Below, in pieces: positions 54,743 to 64,000 of a stretch of DNA of 64,000 bases. The notes beneath the pieces were generated by a model. It saw nothing but the letters and a program-made list of their open reading frames with translations, searched no databases and had not been told where the DNA came from. Source of the stretch: Xanthostigma xanthostigma (Eukaryota > Arthropoda > Insecta > Raphidioptera > Raphidiidae). The position numbers were made by a program, and so were the translations under genes. Location of the stretch: positions 44,790,401-44,854,400 of the forward strand of contig OY754465.1 in NCBI GenBank assembly GCA_963575645.1, read 5' to 3'. The stretch's first letter is position 1; every line of letters starts with the position of its first letter.

Positions 54743-55219
54743 TCACGCGGCACCAGTGTCATATTTGGTGTAACTTAGAATACAATAAGTCATGAAGGCA
54801 ACAATTTGACTAGATGTAAAAGATAATGTAATGTCAATTTTGAACTTATTAGTTAGAAAAATGTTTCTATAACAGAAAAGAATTTTTCGGCTCTCACCAC
54901 GTTTGTTAATTGTACGAATTACAATAAACTTTACTTTACTACTAATATGACACATCGTGCCGCAGAGTCTCTTAATGCTCGACCAGATGTGGACCAGTCT
55001 CTTTTGCGAAAAAATTGTAAATCTCTGTTGAATTTGAAGATATAGAAATAATGTTTTTAGCATTTTTAAAGTTATTATAACACTGCAGTCATTATTAGTA
55101 TTTTCGTCAATTACAATTAAAATATATACAAATAAAAACTGCTTTTTTTTACTTTTGAAATATTTCCAAACTGTGAAACAGATTATAATAATTGGCTTTA
55201 ATTTGTATCCATTATACAT
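54743..55219 (-). CDS. Unassigned 158-codon open frame, doubtful
   Basis: ATG at 55219 opens 158 codons ending at 54743. The product is basic, rich in Ile, Lys, Phe and Tyr, with a hydrophobic stretch KPIIIICFTVWKYF near the start. No motif, zinc finger or transposon domain is visible. Composition follows the AT-rich DNA, and chance is a serious possibility in a 64-kb AT-rich window. Kept because it is by far the longest non-transposon ATG frame here. Confidence 0.12.
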   Translation of the reverse strand: MYNGYKLKPIIIICFTVWKYFKSKKKQFLFVYILIVIDENTNNDCSVIITLKMLKTLFLYLQIQQRFTIFSQKRLVHIWSSIKRLCGTMCHISSKVKFIVIRTINKRGESRKILFCYRNIFLTNKFKIDITLSFTSSQIVAFMTYCILSYTKYDTGAA

Positions 55220-55490
55220 AATTATGTTAACAGATAATAACAGTCGATTAGTATAATTTCATATTTTTAATATAAGGAATTGGAATTCGTGTTAATGTCG
55301 ATTCTGAACTGCAAGAGAAGCCTAAGTAGATAAAGTACCTATAAATAAAGCAGAAAGACAAAAATCTTTGAAGCATATAAAATACCCAAAACACGCAATC
55401 AGAACGAAATTACAAATGCAAATATTCTGCAGCAAAATTGAACTTAACTTACGTTCGTCTTCAAATTATTGAACTTTTCTTTATTTATTA
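55220..55490. other. Intron sequence without recognised feature
   Basis: Nothing supported. Confidence 0.4.
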
Positions 55491-55849
55491 CTAGCGGTCC
55501 CGTCCGGTTTCACACGGGTGCAAGAGAATATATGGGGGGCAGGGACATGAGTATACGCAAATTCATCTTAGTTTACACACATGCATGTTGTGTCCAAATT
55601 TCATGATGATCGGAGTTACGGTTCAAAAGTTTTGTCGGACAAATTTTAAATTTGCATTTTGCAACATTTTTCATTGATTCTCCGCTCCTATTAGTCTTAG
55701 CGTAATATTATATAGCCTATAGCCTTCCTCGATAAATGGACTATCCAACAAAAAAAATGTTTCTATTCGAACCAGTATTTCCTGAGATTAGCGCGTTCAA
55801 CTAAACAAACAAACTCGTCAGCTTTATATATTAATATAGAAGTATAGAT
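55491..55849 (-). mobile_element. Helitron family A, full-length minus-strand copy
   Basis: The plus strand begins CTAGCGGTCCCGTCCGGTTT and ends TTTATATATTAATATAGAAG. Inverted AACGCGCTAATCTCAGGAA and CCATTTATCGAGGAAGGC blocks are present. This is the only inverted copy of the family; the one at 52208 lies 2.7 kb away in the same intron. Confidence 0.85.
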
Positions 55850-56299
55850 AATAATAAATTGATTAAAAATTATATCACTATTGAAATTCACTTGAGCGCC
55901 CGGTGGGCGGTAAAGTCGCTTTATCGTTCGGCTTTCGTTACTGGTCTGAAATGTATCATTTTACGGTCGATATACATTATACAAATATATGCATGAAAAG
56001 CAGTCATTTTGCATGTAGTTGAACAAACTTTTCGAGAACAAACTGCGCCAGAAAAACGCTGATCTTTCATTTTTTACTCGTATAAACTGTTTCTATTAGA
56101 GTTGCAATTTTGTACAAATATTAAATGATGATCTTGATTTTATAACAGTGGATTAATAATAGAAAATGTGCTCGAGGCTTTACGAAAAAAATTGAAGATA
56201 ACAACTGGAGCAGCCACACACGTACGGCTCGTGGACAGTTTAGAAAAACTAAAGAGACGACAGCGCTACAAAACAGAACTTCAATACGTTACATTACTT
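55850..56299. other. Intron sequence without recognised feature
   Basis: No supported feature. Confidence 0.4.
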
Positions 56300-56520
56300 A
56301 CATATTATACTTTTATTCTATACTGAGCATAGGAATAAAATCGCAAACGAACCATTAGAGTGCAAACATACCTATACTTTAAGCCGTAAGCACTGGCGTA
56401 TCCAGGAGGGCTAAAAAAGCACGGGGGACCCGGCTTAAGAAATTTGCTTCCTCCTGGACCAAAAGCTGGGTTCGCCCATGTTAACGTCATAGAAAAAGAC
56501 AAAGTTTTTGAAACAGAGAT
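56300..56520 (+). repeat. Dispersed repeat R11, copy 1
   Basis: GAACCATTAGAGTGCAAACATA and GCACTGGCGTATCCAGGAGG match 63890-64000. CACTGGCGTATCCAGGAGGG resembles the CAGTGGCG-type hAT ends seen at 60348 and 61202. An inverted TCCTCCTGGA lies at 56449. Confidence 0.6.
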
Positions 56521-57118
56521 AAATTATTCAGATTGACTGCAAGTACATCCTATCATCGGAGAAATTAGGAATTAACACACTTAGAACACGATATCACTGC
56601 AAATATGTACAGTTTCTGCTATTTCTAGACACAAATTGATAAGATTACATTTTGATAAATTTTAACCTATAGATATATTTTATCCAATTTGAAATTTCTT
56701 AGGTGCATCTATTGGTCAAAGTAAAAAAAGTGTGCGTGTAACTTTTACGTGCGGTTGAAGTACAACATGTAAACAATACATATTATATTTTGTAAGAAGT
56801 GGGAATCAATAGCAATACCATATAGTTTCCAAAGATTTTTCTTTATAATACTACGACGAAGTGCTTTACGCGATTTTTCCGAACACGATTGATCTAATGC
56901 AGTTTAATGCACTCTTTGTTATTGTGTATACAAAACGCATATATGCGACTATCCGTGCAAATATGAAAACTGCGAAAATGTTTAAAAGTAAACTGACGCC
57001 GACATAACGCGGAGAACTGTCAAAATTAAACTTTGGAGTACCATAACTTTGTTATTTTTAGAGATATTACAAACCTCTTTTGGTCATTAATTTTGTAATT
57101 TTTAGGACTATGCTTAAG
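56521..57118. other. Intron sequence without recognised feature
   Basis: GTGTAACTTTTACGTGCGGTTG at 56736 is one of three copies of a short block (37173, 61403). Confidence 0.4.
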
Positions 57119-57470
57119 AGTTAAAATAAAAAGAGGTAAAAAACCCTCTAAGTTAAACGCTTTTATTGAACAATCGATAATATTAAAAACTAGAAAATAA
57201 ATATATGAGTCAGCATTGGGGCTTTTAATTAAACTAAAATAAAATTGTGACGGGCATTTATTAGAGAACTTTCATTTGTTTGAGATTGTAAATCATATTT
57301 AGCGTTCGACTGTCTTCTTCGACCATAATGCCACCCACGATTTTATTTTAGTTAATCAAAGCCCCCAATAGTGACTCATATTAATTATTTTCTGGTTATT
57401 AGTACATTATCGTTTGTACAATAAAAGCGTTTCTAAAAGTTTTTTACCTATTTTTATTTTTTAGTTTTAA
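57119..57470. mobile_element. About 350-bp fold-back element
   Basis: Arms of about 134 bases: AATAAAAAGAGGTAAAAAAC...GGGGCTTTTAATTAAACTAA and inverted TTAGTTAATCAAAGCCCC...GTTTTTTACCTATTTTTATT. The unpaired centre is 57254-57336. Confidence 0.8.
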
Positions 57471-57706
57471 GTTTTTAGTATGCTTTATTAAAAGTGCGAT
57501 TCGCATCCGTACGGAAGCCGGACCGGTCAGTTAGTTATTATAATATTGTATTGTCGTCGGAACTAAAAACCGTTTAACTTAAAAAGCTTTATTACCTATT
57601 TACTTATTAAGTTTTTAGTGTGCTTTATTAACAGTGCGATTTGCTACCGGACGAAAACCGGAACGGTCAGTTAGTTATTATAATATTGTATTGTCGTCGG
57701 AACTAC
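57471..57706 (+). repeat. Tandem duplication, 140-bp period
   Basis: GTTTTTAGTATGCTTTATT (57471) and GTTTTTAGTGTGCTTTATT (57611). Both are followed by AACGGTCAG- or ACCGGTCAG-type sequence and GTATTGTCGTCGGAACTA. Confidence 0.85.
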
Positions 57707-58300
57707 ATACCTATGCAAAATTTCAACTCAATCGGATAACGGGAAGTAGTTGAAAAAGCTGTCCCAAGATTTGAAACAAAGATATAAAGAAAATATATGG
57801 AGTCAAGCTAAATGTATTGTATGATATGATTGTTAGCCAAGTTATTGTATAATATGCCTTATGGCAGTAGTGCTAATGACCCTGGCACACCTTTTTGAAT
57901 TTTCCATAAATAAAAAAAAGCGTTTAAAAATATGGAAAAGTTCCTAATTAAAATGGCTGACGGTTCCCAAAATATATTGTTGTCATTGTAAAATCAATTT
58001 GGGCAGTAGTATCATTTAAAATTATCAATCTTAAAAATGTATTCGCTGTAAGAGGTAGTTCAGTATTTTACATATATATACTCAACAATGTGCATACATT
58101 CAGTGTGAGTTCTGTTGTAATAAGTAAACATGCAGACTTATCAGTGTTAACTGACGTACAATACAGCAGGACAAAACAGAAATGTACATAGAAATTTACA
58201 ATACACCTGTCACAACAATGTGGCGTTTATACAGTCGCACTGGTATCAGCTATAAACTATATAAAGTGAGCAGATTTCACATATAAAATAATCTCGGGAC
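57707..58300. other. Intron sequence without recognised gene
   Basis: Opens with CAAAATTTCAACTCAATCGG, a block style common in insect repeats. Nothing else supported. Confidence 0.4.
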
Positions 58301-58328
58301 GACCGTTTCAAACGCAGCCCGTCATCAG
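58301..58328 (-). ncRNA. Hammerhead-like motif, weak copy
   Basis: The minus strand reads CTGATGA, one base, GGGC/GTTT wobble stem, then GAAACGGTC. It keeps the exact CUGAUGA...GAAAC spacing pattern, but helix II relies on G-U pairs and there is no outer helix. Confidence 0.3.
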
Positions 58329-58452
58329 GATCGATTTGACGAAATATTAGATAGAAAAGCATTTTTAATGCGACTTCGGATCGTTTAACGTTTACGTTAA
58401 ATATTTAACATTCACTGTGTAACTGCAATGGAAACGAAAAACAGATTATATA

Positions 58453-59034
58453 CAGTATGTGAACGCGTAAGGTGCACATAGGGAAATTAACATTGGGAAA
58501 AAATACTTGGATCAGAGTTAGCCATGACTGCATTAATTGTTATTTCTATAGAATTATCGTGGTAATCTTGAGAATTTCTATTTTATTTTGATTTATTTTT
58601 ATTTTACTTGGCTTTTTTAATAATAAAAAGCTCTTATAAATCATTATTTTAATTTTTTTTGTACAAAAATAAAACAAAAAAACAACTCCATATTCTGTTT
58701 GGAAACATTTCATTCAAAAATTGTCTGACTGGTATGACGTATGCGCGTTGGTAATTCAGTGACCCAATGTCTTTAGGTTCAACTCGAATAGGCGGAGATA
58801 TTTGATCTCGCACCATATTTAAGTATTTTTGGGAAATTTAATGTCCCATTAATAAAAAAAAGTCCGATTATGTTGTAATCATTTGAATATTTTCTTCGGT
58901 AGTAGTATACACATTCATTTTGCAAAAGAATATTGTCTGTCAAATTGAAAAACAAGATTTCAAGGCTCGCTCTGATCCAGTCATTTTTTCCCAACGTTAA
59001 TTTCCCTATGTGCACCTTACGTGTTTACATACTG
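58453..59034. mobile_element. 582-bp TA-flanked element with about 90-bp inverted repeats
   Basis: Ends TA/CAGTATGTGAACGCGTAAGG and inverted ACGTGTTTACATACTG/TA. GTGCACATAGGGAAATTAAC against GTTAATTTCCCTATGTGCAC is exact. TA duplication fits Tc1/mariner. No transposase frame; the 78-codon minus-strand frame inside is not recognised. Confidence 0.85.
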
Positions 59035-59065
59035 TATTAATCTGAAAATGTAAATTTATAACATA

Positions 59066-59465
59066 CTAGCCGTTACCCGCGGCTTCGCATTCCCATTATT
59101 TGGCATAGTTACTCCTTTCGCGACGTAAACTTCCCTCCAATAAATTTTAAAATTGATGATATTCACGTAGTCAACGTCCTGACAACCCTTGAAAATGACA
59201 CCCATGTTAATATGTAGACTATTTACCTCCTATCAGCCTCTGAGGGTTTGTTTTTGAAAAAGCACGAGATACGTGTTTATTTATTTGTTGACAGAAGTAA
59301 TATTGCCCTTTTACGAATTGATACATCTATCTTATATGATTTTTCCATGCAAATCCGCCAAATATAATGATAATGAATCACTCCGTCCATTGGTGAAATC
59401 CGTATGAAAATCCGTCCGGTAGTTTTTGAGTTAATCGCGTTCAGACAGACAGACGCGGCGTGTAG
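59066..59465 (-). mobile_element. Helitron-like family B, third copy
   Basis: Plus strand CTAGCCGTTACCCGCGGCTT, then AAAATGACACCCATGTTAAT. Ends in a CAGACAGACAGACGCGG block. Same orientation as 12350-12740. Confidence 0.7.
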
Positions 59466-60189
59466 GAAGAGCCGGTTTTAAGTGAGATCAGTTTAAAATT
59501 ATGGTTATTGCATTTGTATCAATTGTTCCACGTAATGTGTACTAGCTTATAACTATATATACCATGAAGAGTGTATTGGGTAGGTTTTCCGACTTATTTT
59601 ATTCCTTTATAGTTGGCAACATTTTTCCAGACGAGCTTTTTGTTTTTTCAAATTATTTTCTTTTCTTCAATGAAACCACTCGTGTAAAAATCGTCCTATT
59701 GTGAGTTTCAAAATCGCCAAAATGGGAAAAATGTTAAAAATAAAAATGGCAAAAGGCATAATGGAAGGAAAAGCAATGCAACGTAATTAATATGGCTATA
59801 TAACGCACGTTAATTAGTAATTAATATGTACATAATAAAGGTACATAGGCGAGTTGAATGACATCTGCTGATTAAAAATTAATTAACGCGATTATAATAA
59901 AGCATCGCACGAACAAATGAGGTCTCGTTATATTACTGTTATAAATTAAAGTCTTTAATTTTAATTGGTGTTTGCTATAATTAATTTATTCAATAATAAT
60001 TTATGATAGCTTGAGAGGTAGAATTTTAATTGTCTGACATTATTTTATATTCCCGGATTTCAAGAGTACCTATTAATAATGACACAAAAATCAAATAATC
60101 TCATTAATTTGAAGTCTCACTTATAATGTATAGGCCAGTCACTTCGACTTACTTGTACGCTTTTTATGAAACAGATAGAATCACTATCG
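59466..60189. other. Intron sequence without recognised feature
   Basis: AT-rich, no supported frame or repeat. Confidence 0.4.
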
Positions 60190-60333
60190 CTCTGTTCCAA
60201 GCAGTCAGAAAACGGTAACAGAACCGTCAAAGTCTTGCGCAGTAGCTCAAAAACCGATACAAACAGTTTATTTTTAGCGACTGCGCAAGACGGTGACGGT
60301 TCTGTTACCGTTCTCAGACTGCTTGGAACAGAG
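60190..60333. repeat. 144-bp palindrome
   Basis: CTCTGTTCCAAGCAGTC...GGTAACAGAACCGTC and the inverted copy ending GACTGCTTGGAACAGAG. Arms of about 55 bases. A single arm is present at 43094-43150, so this is a dispersed small fold-back. Confidence 0.8.
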
Positions 60334-60347
60334 CTTATAATTTTGAA

Positions 60348-60683
60348 CAGTGGCGGATTTCCCAGCAGGCAGAGTAGGCTTGGGCCTAGGGCGGCAGGTT
60401 TTAGGGGCGGCAACTTTGGGGTCCGAATTTTTTCCTTTTTTTAGCCGGTTGAATTTTGTTTACCGAGTGTAAATTATTGTGTAAGTAGCATACATTACCC
60501 CGCCTTAATAGTCGAACATGATTAAGCTTTAATTAGCTCAGAAATATACCCAAAAACTACTTTTTGTGCATTTTCAACCAAATTGTTTGATTGAAAAAAA
60601 AAATCTAGGCACTGACAATTGTAGAGGCAAGAGCGGTAAAAATTTAAAAGCCTATACTTGGGTAGTGTGTAAATCCGTCACTG
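60348..60683. mobile_element. Small hAT-type element, 336 bp
   Basis: Ends CAGTGGCGGATTTCCC and inverted GTAAATCCGTCACTG. Flanking 8-mers are ATTTTGAA (60340-60347) and ATTTTGTA (60684-60691), 7 of 8 identical. The interior has a GGGCGGCAGG-rich head and no coding. Confidence 0.8.
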
Positions 60684-60906
60684 ATTTTGTATAAAATAAA
60701 GATAGAATGATATTTGAAAACGCAACTATAATACATTTTCGCCAAAAATGTACATTAAAAATTTTAATAAAAAATATAAAAAGCAGAAATCGCTTCAAAG
60801 AAGTCCTAGGGAATAAATTTATCGTGTTACAAACTTCCTTTGCGTTGCTATACTAAGTACTCGCTTGGTCATTTTTTTGTTAGTATTAAGGACTTGGCAA
60901 ACTTAC

Positions 60907-61056
60907 CAATTTTTCATTTTCGTCTTCCATTTCAAGCCTGGCTGCGATGCAGTTTCTTGTATCGAGAAAGGCCTTCCGCTGAGCATGTTCCATAAGATTG
61001 TGCATGAATATGCCAATCAAGTTGACACATACAAATATCACAGCATTAGCCGTCAA
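60907..61056 (-). CDS. rut: Adenylyl cyclase exon: last helix of membrane cassette 1 and linker
   Basis: Acceptor TTTGTTACAG before 61056, donor GTAAG after 60907; exactly 50 codons, phase 0 at both ends. LTANAVIFVCVNLIGIFMHN is a hydrophobic helix, taken as the sixth membrane helix of the first cassette. LMEHAQRKAFLDTRNCIAAR and LEMEDENEKL form the amphipathic linker toward C1. The next exon continues ERLLLSVLP. This is the 5'-most exon in the window. Earlier exons (N-terminus, helices 1-5) lie beyond 64000. Confidence 0.95.
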
Positions 61057-61201
61057 CTGTAACAAAAAAAAAATGGGGAATTAATTTTTTATGACTGAAA
61101 CTTGCCATTAACAATTTTTCTATTTCAGAGAATTTCTAGTGAGTCTCCTTTAGTCCGGATAATTAATTTGTAAGTTGATATTTCCCAAAAAGTGAGAGTG
61201 G

Positions 61202-61367
61202 CAGTGGCGTAACAATATGGTGGTAGGACGGGCAAAATGCCACGAGCCCCCGGGTGGAAGGGGCCTTCGGTCCGAGAGGGTCGTGAGCACAGGAAATTCA
61301 TAACATTTATTATTGCAATATTTAGTAAAATTTGCCACGGGCCTCAAACGGTATAGTTACGCAACTG
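61202..61367. mobile_element. Tiny hAT-type element with perfect 8-bp target duplication
   Basis: Ends CAGTGGCGTAACAATATGG and inverted ATAGTTACGCAACTG. Flanks GAGAGTGG at 61194-61201 and 61368-61375 are identical. 166 bp with a GC-rich centre (GAGCCCCCGGGTGGAAGGGG). It lies 146 bp upstream of exon 60907-61056 in the transcript, in an intron. Confidence 0.9.
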
Positions 61368-61439
61368 GAGAGTGGTAAAAAAAATTAAAAAAAGTTTTAC
61401 TTCAATCGCGCGTAAAGGTTACACGCACTTTTTTTTTTG

Positions 61440-63645
61440 TTTAATTTCAGTTTTTAAGAGACCCATTCGATACTGTAGCCACAATCGCAACACCGCATTG
61501 TCGTGGCATCTATAATTTAAGTGAGCGTTTTTGTTTATTGCGAAACAGAAGATAATTGAGAGCCGTATAAATAATAACGTAAATAATCCAAGTAAATTGT
61601 GGAAACAGTTAAGTAATCTAAGCATTCATAATAAAAAGCAATCCGAATCACCTTATTTTGAAGTTGATGACGTTAATACATTAAATAATTTCTTTCTAAA
61701 TAATTATTCCGGTGCCTACTCAAATGACACGTCCAATGAAGTAAATCGTTTGTTAGCCAATTATCCTGTTGTATCTGAAATTTTTAATTTTCGCTGTGTT
61801 TCTGAACTTGAAATATACGAAATATGATTTTCGATTAAAACTAAGTGTCGCGGAGTGGACAATTTGAATATTGAAGAGATAATGTTGTGTATACCGTTTT
61901 GCCTCAAGTCATTAACAGATTTAATTAACTTCTCTTTAATTTCTGGCACAGTGCCGTCACTCTGGAAAAGCGCCTTAATAACTCCTGTTCCCAAACAAAA
62001 TAATCCCTCTGGATTTCAAGATCTACGTCCTGTGAGTATTCTGCCGATTTTTTCTAAAGTATTGGAAAGGGTTGTCGCTGTGCAAGTTGGAAAATTTATA
62101 AAAACTAACTCTATTCTGTACAAATTTCAATCTGGTTTCAGAGAACATTACAGTACTAATTCAACACTATTAGCTGTAACAAATTCACTTAAAATGAATA
62201 TAGATGAGGATCGTGTTAACATTTTGGTGTTGCTTGATTTTTCTAAGGCGTTTGATCGTTTGAGTCACGAGCTATTGTTAGCTAAATTATATTCATACGG
62301 CTTTTCTCATTCAGCAGTACAGTGGTTCTGTAACTATTTAAGTGATCGTAGTCAACAAACTAAAATAACAGTGAATGGTGTACATAGAGTGTCAAACTTA
62401 GTTAACATACCTTCGGGAGTTCCCCAAGGTAGCATTTTGGGTCCTATACTCTTCAATTTATATTCGGCAGACTTACATAATGCAGTTCAATTTTGCCAGA
62501 TTTTTCAATATCCTGACGACACACAGCTATTAATTTCGTTTGAAATGGCCGAAGTCCAATCTGCTGTAACTAAACTCAATGAAGATATTAAAGCTATTGA
62601 GCAATGGGCGCTTGTCAATAACTTTCAATTAAATGCAAAAAAAACTATTGTTTTGCCTATTGCCTCTAAAAGAAAAATTGATACCTTATAGGAATTTCTA
62701 TCTGTTAACCCTGTTAACATAAAGGTATGTGATTTGCCAATTCCTTTTTCGACTCGTGCAAAAAATTTGGGAATTATTTTCGACTGCTCACTCTCTTGGG
62801 AGCATCATGTGTCATTGTTATGTCAAAAAACTTATTTTAAGCTTAAGTCTTTATTTCGTTTTAAATATTCTTTGTGTAGATCTGTTAAACTAAATCTTGT
62901 GCGTTCACTAATTATGTCTACGTTAAATTACTGTGACTGTGTCTACGATGGTCTTAATCAAGCATTCAGCGCTAGACTCCAACGGGTACAAAATTGTTGC
63001 ATTAGATTTATTTGCAATTCGAAACGCTCTGAACGTATTCATCCATATTTAAAGGAATTGAAGCTCTTAGATCTTAAGGATTCCAGACATGTCCATATTT
63101 TAAGTCTGATTCACGATATCTATTATGAAAATAAAGTAAACTATTTAAGTGAATTATTAATATCTTTGTCTAGCTTCCACTCCTATGACACTAAAAATAA
63201 TACAGAGCTTTACATTCCAAAGAGCAAAAGTGCAATCGGTGCAACGAGTTTTTCTGTTGCTGGACCAAAATTATGGAACAGTGTAGAGTCTAACGTTAGA
63301 CATTTAAAAAATCGCAAGCTATTTATCCGAACCATTAAAGACTCTTTTCTTAAAAACTACTGATACAATAATATGTTTTTAAATGTACGCTTAGTCTGTG
63401 TCTGTTTTGCTATTTTTATTCTTAGTAGTATTTTTATAAACATTTGTTGAGTTTTTGTTGCTATTTTTTATCTGTTTTTTAATCTGTTAAACAATTGTTA
63501 GTTTTATTGCTGTTCTTTTTAATCTGTTGTTCTTGTCAATGGCTAATAACTTCTTTGTAGTGTTTTTTATTGTATAGTCTGTACTAAATATTTAGATGGG
63601 GCAGTGTAAAATCAGCTATCGCTGCACACTGTACCCAAATAAAGA

Positions 63646-63688
<43 letters not shown>

Positions 63689-63690
63689 TC
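61440..63690 (+). mobile_element. LINE of the CR1/L2/Jockey assemblage, 5'-truncated
   Basis: Reverse transcriptase and C-terminal domain lie in one frame from about 61525 to 63363. A 3' UTR follows with CAAATAAAGAATT, then a (TTA)n tail at 63644-63686. Endonuclease is absent; the 5' edge between 61440 and 61525 is uncertain. Confidence 0.85.
61531..63363 (+). pseudogene. LINE reverse transcriptase frame broken by two stop codons
   Basis: One frame runs from 61525 to 63363, interrupted only by TGA at 61825-61827 and TAG at 62689-62691. No frameshift is needed. Blocks in order: NNNVNNPSKLWKQLSNL, VPSLWKSALITPVPKQNNPS, FRPVSILP-type palm start, LVLLDFSKAFDRLSHELLLA (motif A), IPSGVPQGSILGPILFNLYS (motif B), then YPDD where YADD is expected. 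The C-terminal part has KNLGIIFDCSLSWEHHVSLL, LIMSTLNYCDCVYDGLNQAF and FSVAGPKLWNSVESNVRHLK. The Ala-to-Pro change in motif C and both stops make it inactive. Each defect is a single-base event, so inactivation is recent. Confidence 0.9.
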
Positions 63691-63762
63691 CGTTATTAAT
63701 TACCATTGGCCTACCCTAGAACATTAATTGTTCACGTACAAACATATGCTTCTATTCTATAC

Positions 63763-63800
63763 TTATTTATTTATTTATTTATTTTATTTTATTTTCATAC
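63763..63800. repeat. (TTTA)n / (TTTTA)n simple repeat
   Basis: TTATTTATTTATTTATTTTATTTTATTTT just after the LINE tail. Confidence 0.8.
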
Positions 63801-63889
63801 AGGCATAGCCCAATTACAGAAAATCAAGAACGTTTATATACAAGTTTAAGTTCACTGAATGTGCAGTTGAAAATGTCTATACTACTACA

Positions 63890-64000
63890 AATGTTATACT
63901 GAGCATAGAAATAAAATAGCAATCGAACCATTAGGGTGCAAACATATACTTCCGTTTTTTTTTACGCCGTAAGCACTGATGTATCCAGGAGGGCAAAACA
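63890..64000 (+). repeat. Dispersed repeat R11, copy 2, cut by window end
   Basis: GAACCATTAGGGTGCAAACATA and GCACTGATGTATCCAGGAGG match 56320-56420. It continues past the window edge. Confidence 0.6.

Larger units (their letters stand above)
12913..61056 (-). other. rut: Partial gene span: type 1-like adenylyl cyclase (five exons)
   Basis: The gene runs right to left. The exons are 60907-61056, 46009-46127, 36523-36634, 14494-14621 and 12913-13071. Each has an AG acceptor and a GT donor on the minus strand, and the phases fit (0, 2, 0, 2, 2), giving one 222-codon frame plus two bases. The product is a membrane adenylyl cyclase making cAMP from ATP. The segment covers the end of membrane cassette 1, the helical linker and most of catalytic domain C1. 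Wording of the conserved blocks is nearest rutabaga/ADCY1 from memory; a close paralogue cannot be excluded. The promoter, N-terminus, rest of C1, second cassette, C2 and 3' end lie outside the window. Introns are unusually large and built of transposons. Confidence 0.85.

Noticed and set aside
54743-55219. 158-codon minus-strand frame as a real gene
   Set aside because: No motif or family, composition follows AT-rich DNA, no splice or promoter context. Listed only as doubtful.
1-64000. CRISPR arrays, operons, bacterial promoters or a prokaryotic defence system
   Set aside because: The sequence is eukaryotic, with spliced exons and insect-type transposons; no regularly spaced repeats.

Overview
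The window looks like chromosomal DNA of an insect, most likely a lepidopteran. It is AT-rich, has spliceosomal introns and almost no long open frames. It is full of arthropod-type repeats, including Helitrons ending in CTAG and a family that begins ACCGGYCAAGTACGAGTCGG, both of which I associate with moths and butterflies. That placement is an inference from repeat style and from one recognisable host gene.

The host gene lies on the minus strand. Five exons (60907-61056, 46009-46127, 36523-36634, 14494-14621, 12913-13071) join in consistent phase into 222 codons without a stop. They encode the last helix of the first membrane cassette, the linker helix and most of the C1 catalytic domain of a class III adenylyl cyclase. 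The sequence is closest to the type 1, Ca2+/calmodulin-responsive family (rutabaga in Drosophila). The gene continues beyond both window edges. The introns seen are about 14.8, 9.4, 21.9 and 1.4 kb, plus two incomplete ones.

Everything else is intronic and mostly transposon-derived. From 0 to 12.9 kb there is a Ty3/gypsy gag-pol frame fused to a dispersed repeat (R1), then nested fold-back and hAT insertions, Helitrons and short repeats. The 1.4-kb intron at 13-14.5 kb holds a pogo-like element and a striking 519-bp fold-back. From 14.6 to 36.5 kb there are Helitrons, R1, several dispersed families, a hAT with a perfect 8-bp target duplication, a Penelope-like remnant with a GIY-YIG fragment, and a 929-bp fold-back. 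From 36.6 to 46 kb there are LINE 3' ends, fold-backs and two adjacent TA-flanked elements. From 46 to 61 kb there are hAT elements, Helitrons, a tRNA-like insertion and palindromes. Upstream of exon 60907-61056 lie a tiny hAT with a perfect target duplication and a LINE whose single frame is broken by two stop codons.

No second host gene, rRNA gene, convincing functional tRNA or CRISPR array was found. The most interesting signals are: (1) a recurrent hammerhead-like RNA motif (eight copies), one of them at the end of a Penelope-like remnant; (2) R1, a Helentron/HINE-like repeat whose insertion point can be read from a paralogous empty site; (3) many long, near-perfect inverted repeats inside introns of a neuronal gene; and (4) inverted repeat pairs that flank host exons.
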